From NCBI GenBank assembly GCA_012517145.1, contig JAAYVM010000216.1:1-52092 (forward strand): 52,092 nucleotides of DNA, in the 5' to 3' direction. Position numbers and translations under genes: made by a program. Source of the stretch: Acholeplasmataceae bacterium (GTDB lineage Bacteria; Bacillota; Negativicutes; Acidaminococcales; Acidaminococcaceae). Positions 26,134 to 35,611 of the stretch are shown in pieces (position 1 is the first letter of the stretch; each line of letters opens with the position of its first letter). The notes under the pieces are model-generated. The model ran no database searches and was not told where the DNA came from. It worked only from the letters and a program-made list of their open reading frames with translations.

Positions 26134-29100
26134 ATGTCGAAAGCAAAGGCTGTTTTCCTAATACTAGCAGCACTGTTGATGGGCTATTTTGCGGTTTTGC
26201 GCCTTTTCATGCCTGGTTTTTTACAACAGATGATACCGCTGGTGCAAACTACAGCGGCAGAATACGTTAATGGAGAAATAAATATCGGGTCTTTGCACGT
26301 GTCGGATTCTCTGCAGATAGCAGCCGATGATGTCGCTGTTTATGACACAAAGGGCAAACTGGTAGCTTCCTCGCCATCTGTCACAGTAAGCTTCAATTTG
26401 TGGAAGGGCCTCATGCAAGCTGACCCTATCAAGGCTGTTAACAAGATTACTGTTAACCAGCCTGTTTTCCATTTGCAAATGGATGACAAAGAACATTGGA
26501 ATGTCAAAGATGTCATTAAGCAAAGAGAACCGGAAAAGAGCAGATTTGCCGGCCTCGTCAAAATTGTTGACGGGCGCAGTGAAGTAGCCACACCTTTTGG
26601 CAATTGGAGTTTTGGCGTCGATGGCAGCATTGATGCCGCGGCTAATCCGGATTATGAGCTGAATATCGTGCTTGCTTATGGTGGCGAAAACTGGAAGATA
26701 ACAGGTCTTGTCAATACTGAAGCAAAGGGCCATTTGTTTTTACAAACAGAACATTTTGCTCTTGACCCTTTTAGCGCCCTGGCAAAACGTTATTTGGAAA
26801 TAGAAGGTCTGAAGGGTTCTGTTAAAGATCTGCATCTGCGTTGGTCAGGAGATGGCAAGGATGTTGCCCTCGAAGGAGCCGGTTTCTTGGCGAATGTTGC
26901 GGCTGCTAAAGACTATAAGGAAGAAAAATTGCCCATTGTACTGAACGGCAAAGTGTCCTTTCACCAGCAAGTGGTAGAAGCGGTTGGTCTTGATTTTACA
27001 GTTAATGGTGAAAAAGGCCGTCTTAACGGCAAACTTGATTTAAGTAATATCGAGGAGCCTTTGGCTGATGATCTTTCCGTAGAACTTTTTGCGTTTGATT
27101 TGCAAAAGGCTTTGGCATCTTCACCTCTTGGCGGTAAAATAGCAGGGTCACTGGTATTGAATGGTACGCAGGCAGATTTCAATGCCAATGGAGTTTTTAA
27201 TGCTGAAGAACTTGACTATAATGGCCAGATTTTTTCCAATGTGCGTCTGCCGCTTTCCGCGCAGAACAGCAAGATAGTAATACCAGGTGCCAAAGCCGAA
27301 TATGGCGGCGGCAGTCTTTTCCTTTTTGGTGAATATGAAGTAAATGAAGGAGATTTTTCTGCGGCGCTGGAGTGTGATAACGCCAACATTGCAGGTTTAG
27401 CAGGTTTGGCGGGTGAAAATGCTGTTCTTTCCGGCGATGTCGCTCTTTCAGGAAAAGTCAAAGGAGAGCAAGGTAAAATCAATGCGGTAGCTAAGATGGC
27501 TGCTTTGAGCTGGCGCAATAATATATTCAGGGATTTTCGTCTGGATGTCGATTACAACCGGAATAATATAGTTATCAATAACCTTTCCGGCTACTGCAAC
27601 GACGATGGTTCACTTGTCGCACAGGGTAGTATTACTGGCGGCAATATTGCGGCTGAAGCGCGTATCGCTAACTTCCCGCTGCAGCCATTCCTTTCTTTGG
27701 CCGGTCAGGAAGGAGATGGCAAGCTGACGGGTACTTTTGTCGTCAGTGGGACTACTGCTTCACCGCAGGTCAAAGGTACGGCGAGAGTGACTGACGGCGA
27801 AATTTTAAAACAAAAAGTAACTGACGCTCATGGTTCTTTCTCGTGGCTCAATAAGCGATTACAAATTGATGGGCTGGATATAAGTATGCCAGCAGGCGAA
27901 CATAAGGTAAAAGGCTGGGTTGACCTTGGCGGCGAGGAACCTTTTGTTGACTTGCAAGTTTCAACTAAAGGCATCAGAGTTGAGCCTTTGGTTGCTGCTA
28001 TTGCCCCAGATGTCGCACTTACCGGTAATCTGGACAATGAAGTTACTGTAAAAGGGACGATATCCAATCCTGAAGTTGTCGGTAAGATGAATTTTTACGA
28101 GGGCAGTCTTAATAAATATCTGCTGGATGACGCTGTAGGCGAATATAGTGTTAACGGTGGCAATCTGTATCTCAAGAATTTCGTCATTCACGCTTTGCAG
28201 ACAGAAATACACCTTGATGGTATAGTAGACAAAAACAAGAATCTTGATTTTGTGATGAATGCCAGCAAGATAGATTTGCGGAGGCTCGCAATACCTGACA
28301 AGGTAAAAGTCTCCGGGTTGGTTGACCTGAATGGTAAACTGCAGGGTACATTAGATACGCCGCTTTTTACAGGTGAATTGAATTCACGCAGTATTGTTAT
28401 TAATGGTCAGGAATTCACTGATATCATGGGTAGTCTGGAAAGCACTGCAGGGAAGGTCAACAAACTCAAAGGAAGTGCCAGACAGAACGGCGGCATATTT
28501 GGCATAGACATGTTGATTGATTTTACGAATGCTCTTTTACAAGGCAATATCGAAGTAAAAGGCGGCAATATGCAATCGTTGCTCTCTTTGGCCGGGCAGG
28601 ATTATGATATAGCGGGTGACCTTGACGGCAGCATCATAGTCAATAAAGGCGGCAAAGGAACCGGCATCAGCGTCGGTGGGCAGATACGCAATTGCAGCAT
28701 TCGCGGCATCAGTTATCCATCAGCTGTTTTTGATGTTTTTATTCACAAAGATGTACTTAATATACTTAAAGTGCGTATAGACGAGGTGCAAGGGGGTTTT
28801 CTTGCCGCACAAGGCACGGTTGATTTCCGAAATCGTAATCTGGCACTTGATGCTTTCTGCAGTGAAGCTGACGCTTCTGTACTAAATGCCTTCATTAAAG
28901 CTCCGGTTGATTTTGGCGGCAAAATGAGTTTTGCGGCTCAGGTCAGCGGTACTATTGATAATCCGGCGGCCAATGCTTCCGTGACAATCAACCAGGGGCA
29001 AATAGCGGATACTCCGTTTGATAACCTGTACGGCATGTTCACTTTACGGGATGATCTCTATAATATTGAGCAGCTTTATATTCAGAAAGATATTTATAAG

Positions 29101-30462
29101 GCGAGCGCTTATGGTGTCCTGCCGCATGATTTGTTCAGGGCAAAAGCTGATAGGAGAAATCCTGATGCACAGATGTCGATCAAGGTAAAACTTGATAATG
29201 CGAACCTGGCTATTTTGCCAATGCTCAATAAGAATGTGGAGAGCGGCAGCGGCGAGACCAATGGTTCACTTATGCTGACAGGTACCTTAGAAGAGCCGCT
29301 TGTTGACGGCACCTTCAATATCAATAACGGCACGCTTAAATTTAAACAAATGTCTACTTTAATCGAAAATTTGAAGATGGCTGTGAAATTTGAAGGACGC
29401 ATGCTGCGTCTTGAAGAAATGTCGGCTAAAATCGGACCGAATGGCAAACTGAATGCTAATGGTACTTTTGCCTTGGTTGACGGCGATAGCAATCCTTACC
29501 AACTGAATGTGAAAGCTGACAATGTAGAAATAGCATCGCCAATTTTCAGCGGTATGATCAATGGCAAAGCCACTGTGACCCAACAGCGAAACAGACCTCA
29601 TATTGCCAGTGAAGTTCGTCTGGATAAGGTTCTTGTCAATATGCCGACGATTCCGGAATTACAACCGGGAGAATCTAACATAGGGCTAGATATCAAAATT
29701 GAACTCGGACCTGAAATCCATCTTTACAACAAATACCTTTATGACCTGTGGCTGGCCGGAGGTTTGCATATTATGGGCAGTACGAGGTATACTAATGTGG
29801 ATGGATCACTGTCGGCAACAAAAGGAACCGTCAGTTATTTAAGAACACCTTTCAAAATAAGAAAGGCCACGGCAGGTTTTCCGACGCCAGGTTCTGTTAT
29901 ACCAACCATTAATCTCGATTCCTATACTAAATTCGGACGTTATAATGTGAATATGCAGATTGATGGTCCGCTCGACCAGATGGAATTGCGCTTGTCTTCT
30001 GACCCGCCATTAAGCCAGCAGGAATTATTCAGAATGTTGACTTTGAAAAGTTATAGCAATGGCAACGGTACAAGCGGTAATGGCCTGGAAAGCCAGGACC
30101 TGCAGGCACTTCTTGATGTCGGCATCGAGATGACTTTCTTAAGAGACGTAGAGACTCTCTTTAAAGAAGAACTTAATCTTGATCAGTTCCGGGTTTACAG
30201 CGGTAATACAGCAACAGGCATCGGCTTTGATATTAATGCCAAAAATTCCAGCGAGTTTACGCAGGAAGAAAAAGAACAATATAATGTATTGGTGAGCAAG
30301 TATGTCACGGATAATATCCTGGTTGGCTATGCAACAAGCCTGGACGGCCAGTATCATGATGTCTTTACCCAGTACGAGGTTAATAAAAATATCACTGTTA
30401 ATTTTTCGCTTGATGAAGAACAGAAGAAATGGTATGGAGTAGAGTACCACATTTCATTCTGA
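26134..30462 (+). CDS. tamB: TamB/DUF490 family translocation and lipid-transport protein
   Basis: This very large protein of 1442 residues has one N-terminal membrane anchor (about 4-28) and an otherwise beta-rich, repetitive body. Many strands follow the pattern G-x-(hydrophobic)-x-G (for example GKLTGTFVVSGTTASPQVKGTA). This is typical of AsmA/TamB proteins, which form a hydrophobic groove across the periplasm. The conserved C-terminal TamB domain is present from about residue 1130, including SSDPPLSQQELFRMLTL and the closing YGVEYHISF. In diderms it takes part in phospholipid transport and outer-membrane protein assembly. ATG 26134 follows GGGGGC; ATG 26119 is upstream of that site. No TamA gene is adjacent, but a BamA gene is nearby. 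Confidence 0.92.
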   Translation: MSKAKAVFLILAALLMGYFAVLRLFMPGFLQQMIPLVQTTAAEYVNGEINIGSLHVSDSLQIAADDVAVYDTKGKLVASSPSVTVSFNLWKGLMQADPIKAVNKITVNQPVFHLQMDDKEHWNVKDVIKQREPEKSRFAGLVKIVDGRSEVATPFGNWSFGVDGSIDAAANPDYELNIVLAYGGENWKITGLVNTEAKGHLFLQTEHFALDPFSALAKRYLEIEGLKGSVKDLHLRWSGDGKDVALEGAGFLANVAAAKDYKEEKLPIVLNGKVSFHQQVVEAVGLDFTVNGEKGRLNGKLDLSNIEEPLADDLSVELFAFDLQKALASSPLGGKIAGSLVLNGTQADFNANGVFNAEELDYNGQIFSNVRLPLSAQNSKIVIPGAKAEYGGGSLFLFGEYEVNEGDFSAALECDNANIAGLAGLAGENAVLSGDVALSGKVKGEQGKINAVAKMAALSWRNNIFRDFRLDVDYNRNNIVINNLSGYCNDDGSLVAQGSITGGNIAAEARIANFPLQPFLSLAGQEGDGKLTGTFVVSGTTASPQVKGTARVTDGEILKQKVTDAHGSFSWLNKRLQIDGLDISMPAGEHKVKGWVDLGGEEPFVDLQVSTKGIRVEPLVAAIAPDVALTGNLDNEVTVKGTISNPEVVGKMNFYEGSLNKYLLDDAVGEYSVNGGNLYLKNFVIHALQTEIHLDGIVDKNKNLDFVMNASKIDLRRLAIPDKVKVSGLVDLNGKLQGTLDTPLFTGELNSRSIVINGQEFTDIMGSLESTAGKVNKLKGSARQNGGIFGIDMLIDFTNALLQGNIEVKGGNMQSLLSLAGQDYDIAGDLDGSIIVNKGGKGTGISVGGQIRNCSIRGISYPSAVFDVFIHKDVLNILKVRIDEVQGGFLAAQGTVDFRNRNLALDAFCSEADASVLNAFIKAPVDFGGKMSFAAQVSGTIDNPAANASVTINQGQIADTPFDNLYGMFTLRDDLYNIEQLYIQKDIYKASAYGVLPHDLFRAKADRRNPDAQMSIKVKLDNANLAILPMLNKNVESGSGETNGSLMLTGTLEEPLVDGTFNINNGTLKFKQMSTLIENLKMAVKFEGRMLRLEEMSAKIGPNGKLNANGTFALVDGDSNPYQLNVKADNVEIASPIFSGMINGKATVTQQRNRPHIASEVRLDKVLVNMPTIPELQPGESNIGLDIKIELGPEIHLYNKYLYDLWLAGGLHIMGSTRYTNVDGSLSATKGTVSYLRTPFKIRKATAGFPTPGSVIPTINLDSYTKFGRYNVNMQIDGPLDQMELRLSSDPPLSQQELFRMLTLKSYSNGNGTSGNGLESQDLQALLDVGIEMTFLRDVETLFKEELNLDQFRVYSGNTATGIGFDINAKNSSEFTQEEKEQYNVLVSKYVTDNILVGYATSLDGQYHDVFTQYEVNKNITVNFSLDEEQKKWYGVEYHISF

Positions 30463-30475
30463 GAAGGAGTACTAG

Positions 30476-31111
30476 GTGCTGAACAGCTATCTGGAAGAAC
30501 TGAAAAAAATAAAATTGCTGTCACGGGAAGAGGAGCTCAAGCTGTGGGAAGCCTGCGCGGCAGGCAGTGAAGATGCTCATCACCGTTTGATTAGTTCTTA
30601 CCAACCCCTTGTTTTCAAAGTGGCAATGGGTTTCCGTTTGCCGGAAGCCCAGATAAGGGAATTGATTCAGGAGGGAACGGTTGGTTTGCTGGAAGCTGCT
30701 GAACGCTACGACTACCAAAAAGGTGTAGCTTTCAGTCTTTTTGCCGTGCATCGCATCAAGGGCAGGATGTTGGATTATTTGGAGCGTGAATACGGCAAAA
30801 AAACCTTATCGCTCGACAGTGAAACTAATGAAGGCAGCGGTATTTCCTGGGCAGAATGTCTGATTTCCAACGAAATATCCCCTGCTGAGAATGTTGAGAG
30901 GGAATTTCTTTCCGGCAAAATACTGGAAGCTATGGACAGACTTTCTGTGAACGAGCAGAAAGTCTTGTCCGGTATTTATATTGATTATAAATCAGCCAGC
31001 GATCTGGCAGCGGACATTCATGTTTCACCAAGCCATATTTATCGTTTGCAGAAAAAAGCAGTCAGGCGTGTGCGCGGAATGCTTTCGCGGTTGATGGCGG
31101 AAATAAAATAG
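30476..31111 (+). CDS. Sigma-70 family RNA polymerase sigma factor
   Basis: The 211-residue protein has sigma region 2 at about 37-110 (HRLISSYQPLVFKVA, LIQEGTVGLLEAAERYDYQKG, FSLFAVHRIKGRMLDYL). Region 4 spans about 150-205 (MDRLSVNEQKVLSG, then a helix-turn-helix including SASDLAADIHVSPSHIYRLQKKA). Region 3 is short, which resembles alternative sigma factors rather than the housekeeping one. It starts at GTG 30476, only 13 bases after tamB, so it is co-transcribed with an envelope gene. The next gene is a single-pass membrane protein. A role in envelope or outer-membrane gene control is inferred from position. Confidence 0.88.
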   Translation: MLNSYLEELKKIKLLSREEELKLWEACAAGSEDAHHRLISSYQPLVFKVAMGFRLPEAQIRELIQEGTVGLLEAAERYDYQKGVAFSLFAVHRIKGRMLDYLEREYGKKTLSLDSETNEGSGISWAECLISNEISPAENVEREFLSGKILEAMDRLSVNEQKVLSGIYIDYKSASDLAADIHVSPSHIYRLQKKAVRRVRGMLSRLMAEIK

Positions 31112-31273
31112 AGCTAGCTGAAGAAAAACAGTCATATTGACTAGATATTTTGATTAAAAGTGCTAAAAACACCGAAAAATGGGCTAAATTTACTATTTTT
31201 CACAGATTAATATTTACGTTGCTTACCGATTATATAGTAGTGTGATTGAGAATCAGAGAAAGGAGTAAGCATA

Positions 31274-31780
31274 ATGTCTGGCAATATTAAAAATGTGTGC
31301 GACCATATCAAAAACGTGCGTAACAGTTTGAAAAACGCTGAGGACAGCTTCCGCAGCAATAATGATATGCGTGGTGAGTTGGATTTGATGCTCGCAGAAG
31401 CGGAAATGCAGCACTTGCGTGAGAGACGTGGATTTGCAGCCGTTTGGACACGGCAAAGACTTGCCGTTGTAGCAGCCTTTTTGCTGGTTTTAACCGGAGC
31501 AGGCGGTTGGTTTTGGGCTAAAAATTCGCTGCCGTCAAAACCTGCGGATATTGTTATCGCACAAACAACTATTATGCCGGATGAAAAGAAAATTCCCAGG
31601 TCCGCTTCTCTTATAGAAAGTGCACCGGAAAAAATAAAAACACAATCTGTGATACAGGATGAACCGCAAGTTTTACCACAAAAAACTCAACAAGTTGAAA
31701 AAGCGGGTTTACAGGTTCCTGAAAATGAAGTAAGGAATCTTGTAAGGACAGCGCGAAAGACCTTGAATGATTCTAATTAA
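31274..31780 (+). CDS. Single-pass membrane protein of unknown function, next to sigma factor
   Basis: The 168-residue protein has a charged, helical N-terminal cytoplasmic part (about 1-60), one membrane helix (about 62-83, LAVVAAFLLVLTGAGGWFWA) and a Pro/Gln/Lys-rich external tail. The layout resembles anti-sigma factors in topology, but no zinc motif (HxxxCxxC) or recognised anti-sigma domain is present. ATG 31274 follows AAAGGAG. It overlaps the upstream edge of the bamA leader. The pairing with the sigma gene is suggestive only. Confidence 0.75.
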   Translation: MSGNIKNVCDHIKNVRNSLKNAEDSFRSNNDMRGELDLMLAEAEMQHLRERRGFAAVWTRQRLAVVAAFLLVLTGAGGWFWAKNSLPSKPADIVIAQTTIMPDEKKIPRSASLIESAPEKIKTQSVIQDEPQVLPQKTQQVEKAGLQVPENEVRNLVRTARKTLNDSN

Positions 31781-31793
31781 CAGGGGGCTCGTT

Positions 31794-33668
31794 ATGAAAA
31801 AGAAAAAAATGTGGCGACCAATTGCAATGGGAATGGCAGCAACTTTGCTTGTTGCACTGCCGGTATACGCTGAAGAAACGAATCCAGATTCCGCTAAGAC
31901 AACAGAGCAAATAGCAGACACTATGCTGCCGACTGACCCTGCCGCACCTCAGAAGGGTAATACGGACAATATCAAGATTGCCTCGGCAGAAGAAGTCAAT
32001 TCCTATGTTGGCCAGACTGTTACCAAGATCACTGTTGATGGTGACAAGCATGGCAACCATGATGCGATAATGGACGCACTGAAGGTAAAACCGGGCATGG
32101 AATTTACTAAGGACGGTATTGCAGGTGATTTACACGCAATTTACCAACTTGGCTGGTTTTACGATATTGTTCCGGAATATAAACAAGTGCCGGAAGGTGT
32201 ACAGATTACTTATCATGTAATGGAGAACCCTGTTTATAAAACACTGGTGGTTGAAGGTAATACCAAAGTTAGCACTGATAAGATCAAAAACATCATAGAC
32301 TTGCCTAAAGATAAGATAATTAACCTTAGAGACGTTAACGAAAAAGTTCGTAAAGTAGAAGCTGAATATTCCAAAGAAGGATATATATTGGCTCGCGTTA
32401 CAGATGTACGTGTTCTGCCAAGCGGTGAACTATTCGTACAGGTTAATGAAGGCATTGTTGAAGATTTCAAAATTAAAGGCAATACCAAGACCAAAGATTA
32501 CGTTATTACCCGGGAAATGAAATTGAAAAAGGGGCAGCCTTTCAACAGCAAGGACGCCCGCCGCAGTATGCAGCGCATTTATAACCTCGGTTATTTTGAG
32601 GATGTCAACATCAAGTTGAACCCTGGTAAGGCTCCTAACGCAGTTGATGTGGAGATCACGGTTGTTGAAATGAATACAGGAACATTTGGTATCGGCGCTG
32701 GCTATAGCGACGCAGATGGTTTCCTGGGCATGGTTTCCATTGGTGATAAGAATTTCCGTGGTACCGGTGATAAAGTTAATATCCGTTGGGAATTCGGTGG
32801 TGACGAGGACAACAATAAGAATTATGAATTCAGCTACACACGTCCTTGGCTTGATGATAAAGAAACCAGCGCAGGCTTAACCATTTATGATATGACCAAT
32901 GAATATGCCGACTATGACCACGATGGCGATGAAATAGCCCGCTATGACAAACAGCGCCGCGGACAGGAATTGACCTTCAGCCGCAGGACAAACAATGAAT
33001 ATGTAGTAAACTATCTGACTTTGAAAAACAGGGAAGATATTTATAAAGGCGTGGCTGATGGATACGAAAATGCTCCTCAATATTTTGAAGAAGGCGATAC
33101 CGTTGCGCGCCAAAAAGAAAACTTTGGTACGACTCGCAGCATTGGTTTTACCAGAGCATTTGATTCCCGTGATAATGTCAACGATCCGCACGAAGGTAAG
33201 CGAAATTCCTACTCGATAGAGTGGGCCGGTATGGGCGGAGACTTTGATTTCACGAAGTATTCAGCAGATTGGCGTTATTATTACCGTATGGGTGCCAGTG
33301 AAGATGTTTTGGCCTTTATGGTCGGCGCTGGTTATGCCGACGGCACGATGCCTCTGAGCCAGAGATTCGCGGTTGGCGGCTCGGACAGCCTGAGAGGCTA
33401 CAAGGATGATCAATTCAAGGGCAACAGCATGTTGAGAGGAACTCTTGAGTATAGAGTGCCATTAATGAAAAAGGTTCAGGGTGTGCTCTTTACGGACACT
33501 GGTTATGCCTGGGACAAGAATACAGAGGATAATTTCGACCTTGGTCTGATGAAATACAGCTATGGTGTTGGTTTGCGCATTAATTCCCCTTTGGGTCCAT
33601 TGCGTCTTGACTATGGTATTGGTGACGATGGCGGCCGTTTCCACTTCAGCTTTGGCGGCCAATTCTAG
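31794..33668 (+). CDS. bamA: BamA/Omp85 outer membrane assembly protein with three POTRA domains
   Basis: The 624-residue exported protein has a signal peptide (about 1-27, ending VYAEE). Three POTRA repeats follow (about 73-148, 150-225 and 228-300), then the Omp85 barrel. The barrel contains the RGY loop VGGSDSLRGYKDDQFKGN and ends in GRFHFSFGGQF with the terminal phenylalanine signal. Proteobacterial BamA has five POTRAs, so this is a compact form. It inserts beta-barrel proteins into the outer membrane. ATG 31794 follows CAGGGGG; ATG 31767 is upstream and rejected. Confidence 0.94.
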   Translation: MKKKKMWRPIAMGMAATLLVALPVYAEETNPDSAKTTEQIADTMLPTDPAAPQKGNTDNIKIASAEEVNSYVGQTVTKITVDGDKHGNHDAIMDALKVKPGMEFTKDGIAGDLHAIYQLGWFYDIVPEYKQVPEGVQITYHVMENPVYKTLVVEGNTKVSTDKIKNIIDLPKDKIINLRDVNEKVRKVEAEYSKEGYILARVTDVRVLPSGELFVQVNEGIVEDFKIKGNTKTKDYVITREMKLKKGQPFNSKDARRSMQRIYNLGYFEDVNIKLNPGKAPNAVDVEITVVEMNTGTFGIGAGYSDADGFLGMVSIGDKNFRGTGDKVNIRWEFGGDEDNNKNYEFSYTRPWLDDKETSAGLTIYDMTNEYADYDHDGDEIARYDKQRRGQELTFSRRTNNEYVVNYLTLKNREDIYKGVADGYENAPQYFEEGDTVARQKENFGTTRSIGFTRAFDSRDNVNDPHEGKRNSYSIEWAGMGGDFDFTKYSADWRYYYRMGASEDVLAFMVGAGYADGTMPLSQRFAVGGSDSLRGYKDDQFKGNSMLRGTLEYRVPLMKKVQGVLFTDTGYAWDKNTEDNFDLGLMKYSYGVGLRINSPLGPLRLDYGIGDDGGRFHFSFGGQF

Positions 33669-33701
33669 GCTAGCCTGAAGAAAGCGGGGAGGGTGTAAAC
33701 A

Positions 33702-34985
33702 TTGCAATTAGGTAAAAGCAGGTTTGCCAGCTTAATAGGGCTTTGTTTTTGTCTGTTGCTAATGCCGCAAACTGGATCAGCTGCAACTATCGAAAATGTC
33801 AAGGTGAGTGTTATCGATAGTACCGGCCGGACTGCAAAAGCCCTGACGGAGCGAATGACATCCAGTATGCAGGTTGTTGCCGAACAGCTTTTTCTGGAGA
33901 AGGACACTGCGCAGATTGAACCGGTCAAAAGTGATTACGCCCGCCTGCTTGGAGAAGTTGGTGAACGAGCGCTAACCGGGTATAAAGTTGAAGAAACTGT
34001 TATCAACCTTGGCACTTCTTCAGAAATTGTTTTGAAGTTGTCACCTTGGCTGGATGTAGTAAATGATGTCGAGGTCGATTTGAAATTTTCCGGTGTTGAC
34101 CAGGCCATGTCTGAAGTTTTATTGTCCAAACTGCCTGAACTGAAAGCAAGGATCATTAAAACCGTCAGCGGTGCTTCCATAGATGCTGTCGATTGGGCTG
34201 GCGGTGTTTTGAGGCAGAAAGTCCGACAAGATATGGAGTCCATGCTGCCGGAATTCAGAGCATCGGTTGATCTTAGCCAAATCGGTAAAAAAGTCGTGGT
34301 GCAGGTCATTGTTTATCCGGTTGGACAAACAGTGCATGATGTCAAGTTCGAACTTTTATCAGAAACAGTGCCGAACATTCTTTTTATGAAGACTAAGGAA
34401 CGCTTGCACGAAGAAGCTGATGAACTCAGGGGTCTGCCTGTTGATTTTGTCAAAAAGCACAGACCAGAGCTGGAGAACCGTCTTTTAACCTCCGTCAATG
34501 AGGAAAAAGTTGTCAGCCTTTATTCTTTGAAGCCGACTGTAACCATAACACCGGGCACAGATACTTTCGTTGAAATAAGGATGGAAGCCGACAAATATAA
34601 GATTTGGATTGAAGGCTATGGTGACAGCGGCCGTGATGAAAACAATCTTTCCGGTAGAGCACATTTAGGGAAGTATATTTCAGATAATGATGAACTTTTT
34701 GCGGAGTTTTCCGTTGAGTTGGAAAACATGGAGTGGGAGTTTGCTCCGGGACTCGCTCATCGCCACGGCAAAACAACTATTGCCTACGCGAGAAGAATTA
34801 CCGAGCACGAAAATAATTATCGCCTTGAATATGATGTGTCACCGAAATGGCGGTTCAGGGCAGAACATTTCTCTGGTACGAACGTCAATGAGTTTGGAGC
34901 GCGTTTCCGCATTCACGAATTTTTGAGCGTGGAATATGTGTACTCAAACGACAAGCCCTACTTGCGTTTAATTGGTAACTTGTAG
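33702..34985 (+). CDS. Exported protein of unknown function, C-terminal beta-rich
   Basis: I do not recognise this family. The 427-residue protein has a signal peptide (about 1-28, MPQTGSAA). The N-terminal 270 residues are mixed alpha/beta with two similar halves (each with a V-x-L/V-x-V strand and a long helix), reminiscent of POTRA-like folds but without clear motifs. The last 140 residues are strand-rich with aromatics at alternating positions, as in a small outer-membrane barrel (from TFVEIRMEADKYKIWIEG to YLRLIGNL). TTG 33702 has GGGGAGGG eight bases upstream. It sits between bamA and ompH, so an outer-membrane role is likely. Confidence 0.8.
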   Translation: MQLGKSRFASLIGLCFCLLLMPQTGSAATIENVKVSVIDSTGRTAKALTERMTSSMQVVAEQLFLEKDTAQIEPVKSDYARLLGEVGERALTGYKVEETVINLGTSSEIVLKLSPWLDVVNDVEVDLKFSGVDQAMSEVLLSKLPELKARIIKTVSGASIDAVDWAGGVLRQKVRQDMESMLPEFRASVDLSQIGKKVVVQVIVYPVGQTVHDVKFELLSETVPNILFMKTKERLHEEADELRGLPVDFVKKHRPELENRLLTSVNEEKVVSLYSLKPTVTITPGTDTFVEIRMEADKYKIWIEGYGDSGRDENNLSGRAHLGKYISDNDELFAEFSVELENMEWEFAPGLAHRHGKTTIAYARRITEHENNYRLEYDVSPKWRFRAEHFSGTNVNEFGARFRIHEFLSVEYVYSNDKPYLRLIGNL

Positions 34986-34991
34986 GAATAG

Positions 34992-35020
34992 TTGAAAGAT
35001 TGTGCCAGTACTGATATAAT
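34992..35020 (+). promoter_or_regulatory. Promoter before ompH
   Basis: TTGAAA (34992-34997), 17 bases, then TATAAT (35015-35020) with an extended TG at 35012-35013. Very good match to consensus, about 45 bases before the start codon. Confidence 0.85.
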
Positions 35021-35064
35021 TGTTAGGTGTACCAAAAATCCATTAGAAGAGAGTAGGGATAATC

Positions 35065-35547
35065 ATGATGAGAAAATTAGCCGATAAAAAAACTGTTAAA
35101 CTTATTTCTTTGACAGTAGCGGCCGTTTTTGTTTTAAGCGTGTTCGGCATGGCCTTTACGAAGAGCGGTTTCAGCGGAGTTGCTTCCGCAGCTGCAGCAG
35201 ATTCTGCAGTCGGTGTGGTAAATTATCAGATGTTGGTAGCACAGAGCCCTGACATGGCTGGTTACAGAACAGCTATGCAGCAAGAAGAGCAAAATGCCAA
35301 AACTGAATTTGATAACAACAGCGCAAACATGAGCAACGAAGAAAAACAAAAATATGCAATGCAGCTTAAAGAGCGCCTGGGCGACAAACAAAAAGAACTT
35401 CTGGAACCAATTTACCAGAAGATTGACGCTGCTATCGAAAAAATAGCTAAGAAAAAAGGCTTATCAATAGTTGTTGATAAAGGCTTTGTTGTTTATGGTG
35501 GTGTGGACATCACCGGTGAAGTTGGATCTTCCTTAAACGGTAAATAA
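35065..35547 (+). CDS. OmpH/Skp-family periplasmic chaperone
   Basis: The 160-residue protein has a signal peptide (about 1-40, ending VASAAAA). The OmpH domain begins at VGVVNYQMLVAQSP, is followed by a long helical arm (about 70-120) and ends with LSIVVDKGFVVYGGVDITGEV. Skp-type trimers hold unfolded outer-membrane proteins in the periplasm for BamA. It has its own promoter and is followed by a stem-loop. It is the first of three tandem OmpH-like genes. Start ATG 35065 or 35068. Confidence 0.9.
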   Translation: MMRKLADKKTVKLISLTVAAVFVLSVFGMAFTKSGFSGVASAAAADSAVGVVNYQMLVAQSPDMAGYRTAMQQEEQNAKTEFDNNSANMSNEEKQKYAMQLKERLGDKQKELLEPIYQKIDAAIEKIAKKKGLSIVVDKGFVVYGGVDITGEVGSSLNGK

Positions 35548-35561
35548 TTAAACAGGTATTA

Positions 35562-35592
35562 CCGGGCCGGTTAGCTGGCCCGGCTTTCTGTC
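35562..35592 (+). terminator. GC-rich stem-loop after ompH (weak terminator)
   Basis: A nine-pair stem (35562-35570 with 35575-35583, one G-U) with a TTAG loop is followed by only a short interrupted T stretch. It may reduce rather than stop read-through to the two lipoprotein genes. Confidence 0.6.
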
Positions 35593-35611
35593 GTCTAAGA
35601 GGAGGGGTATC

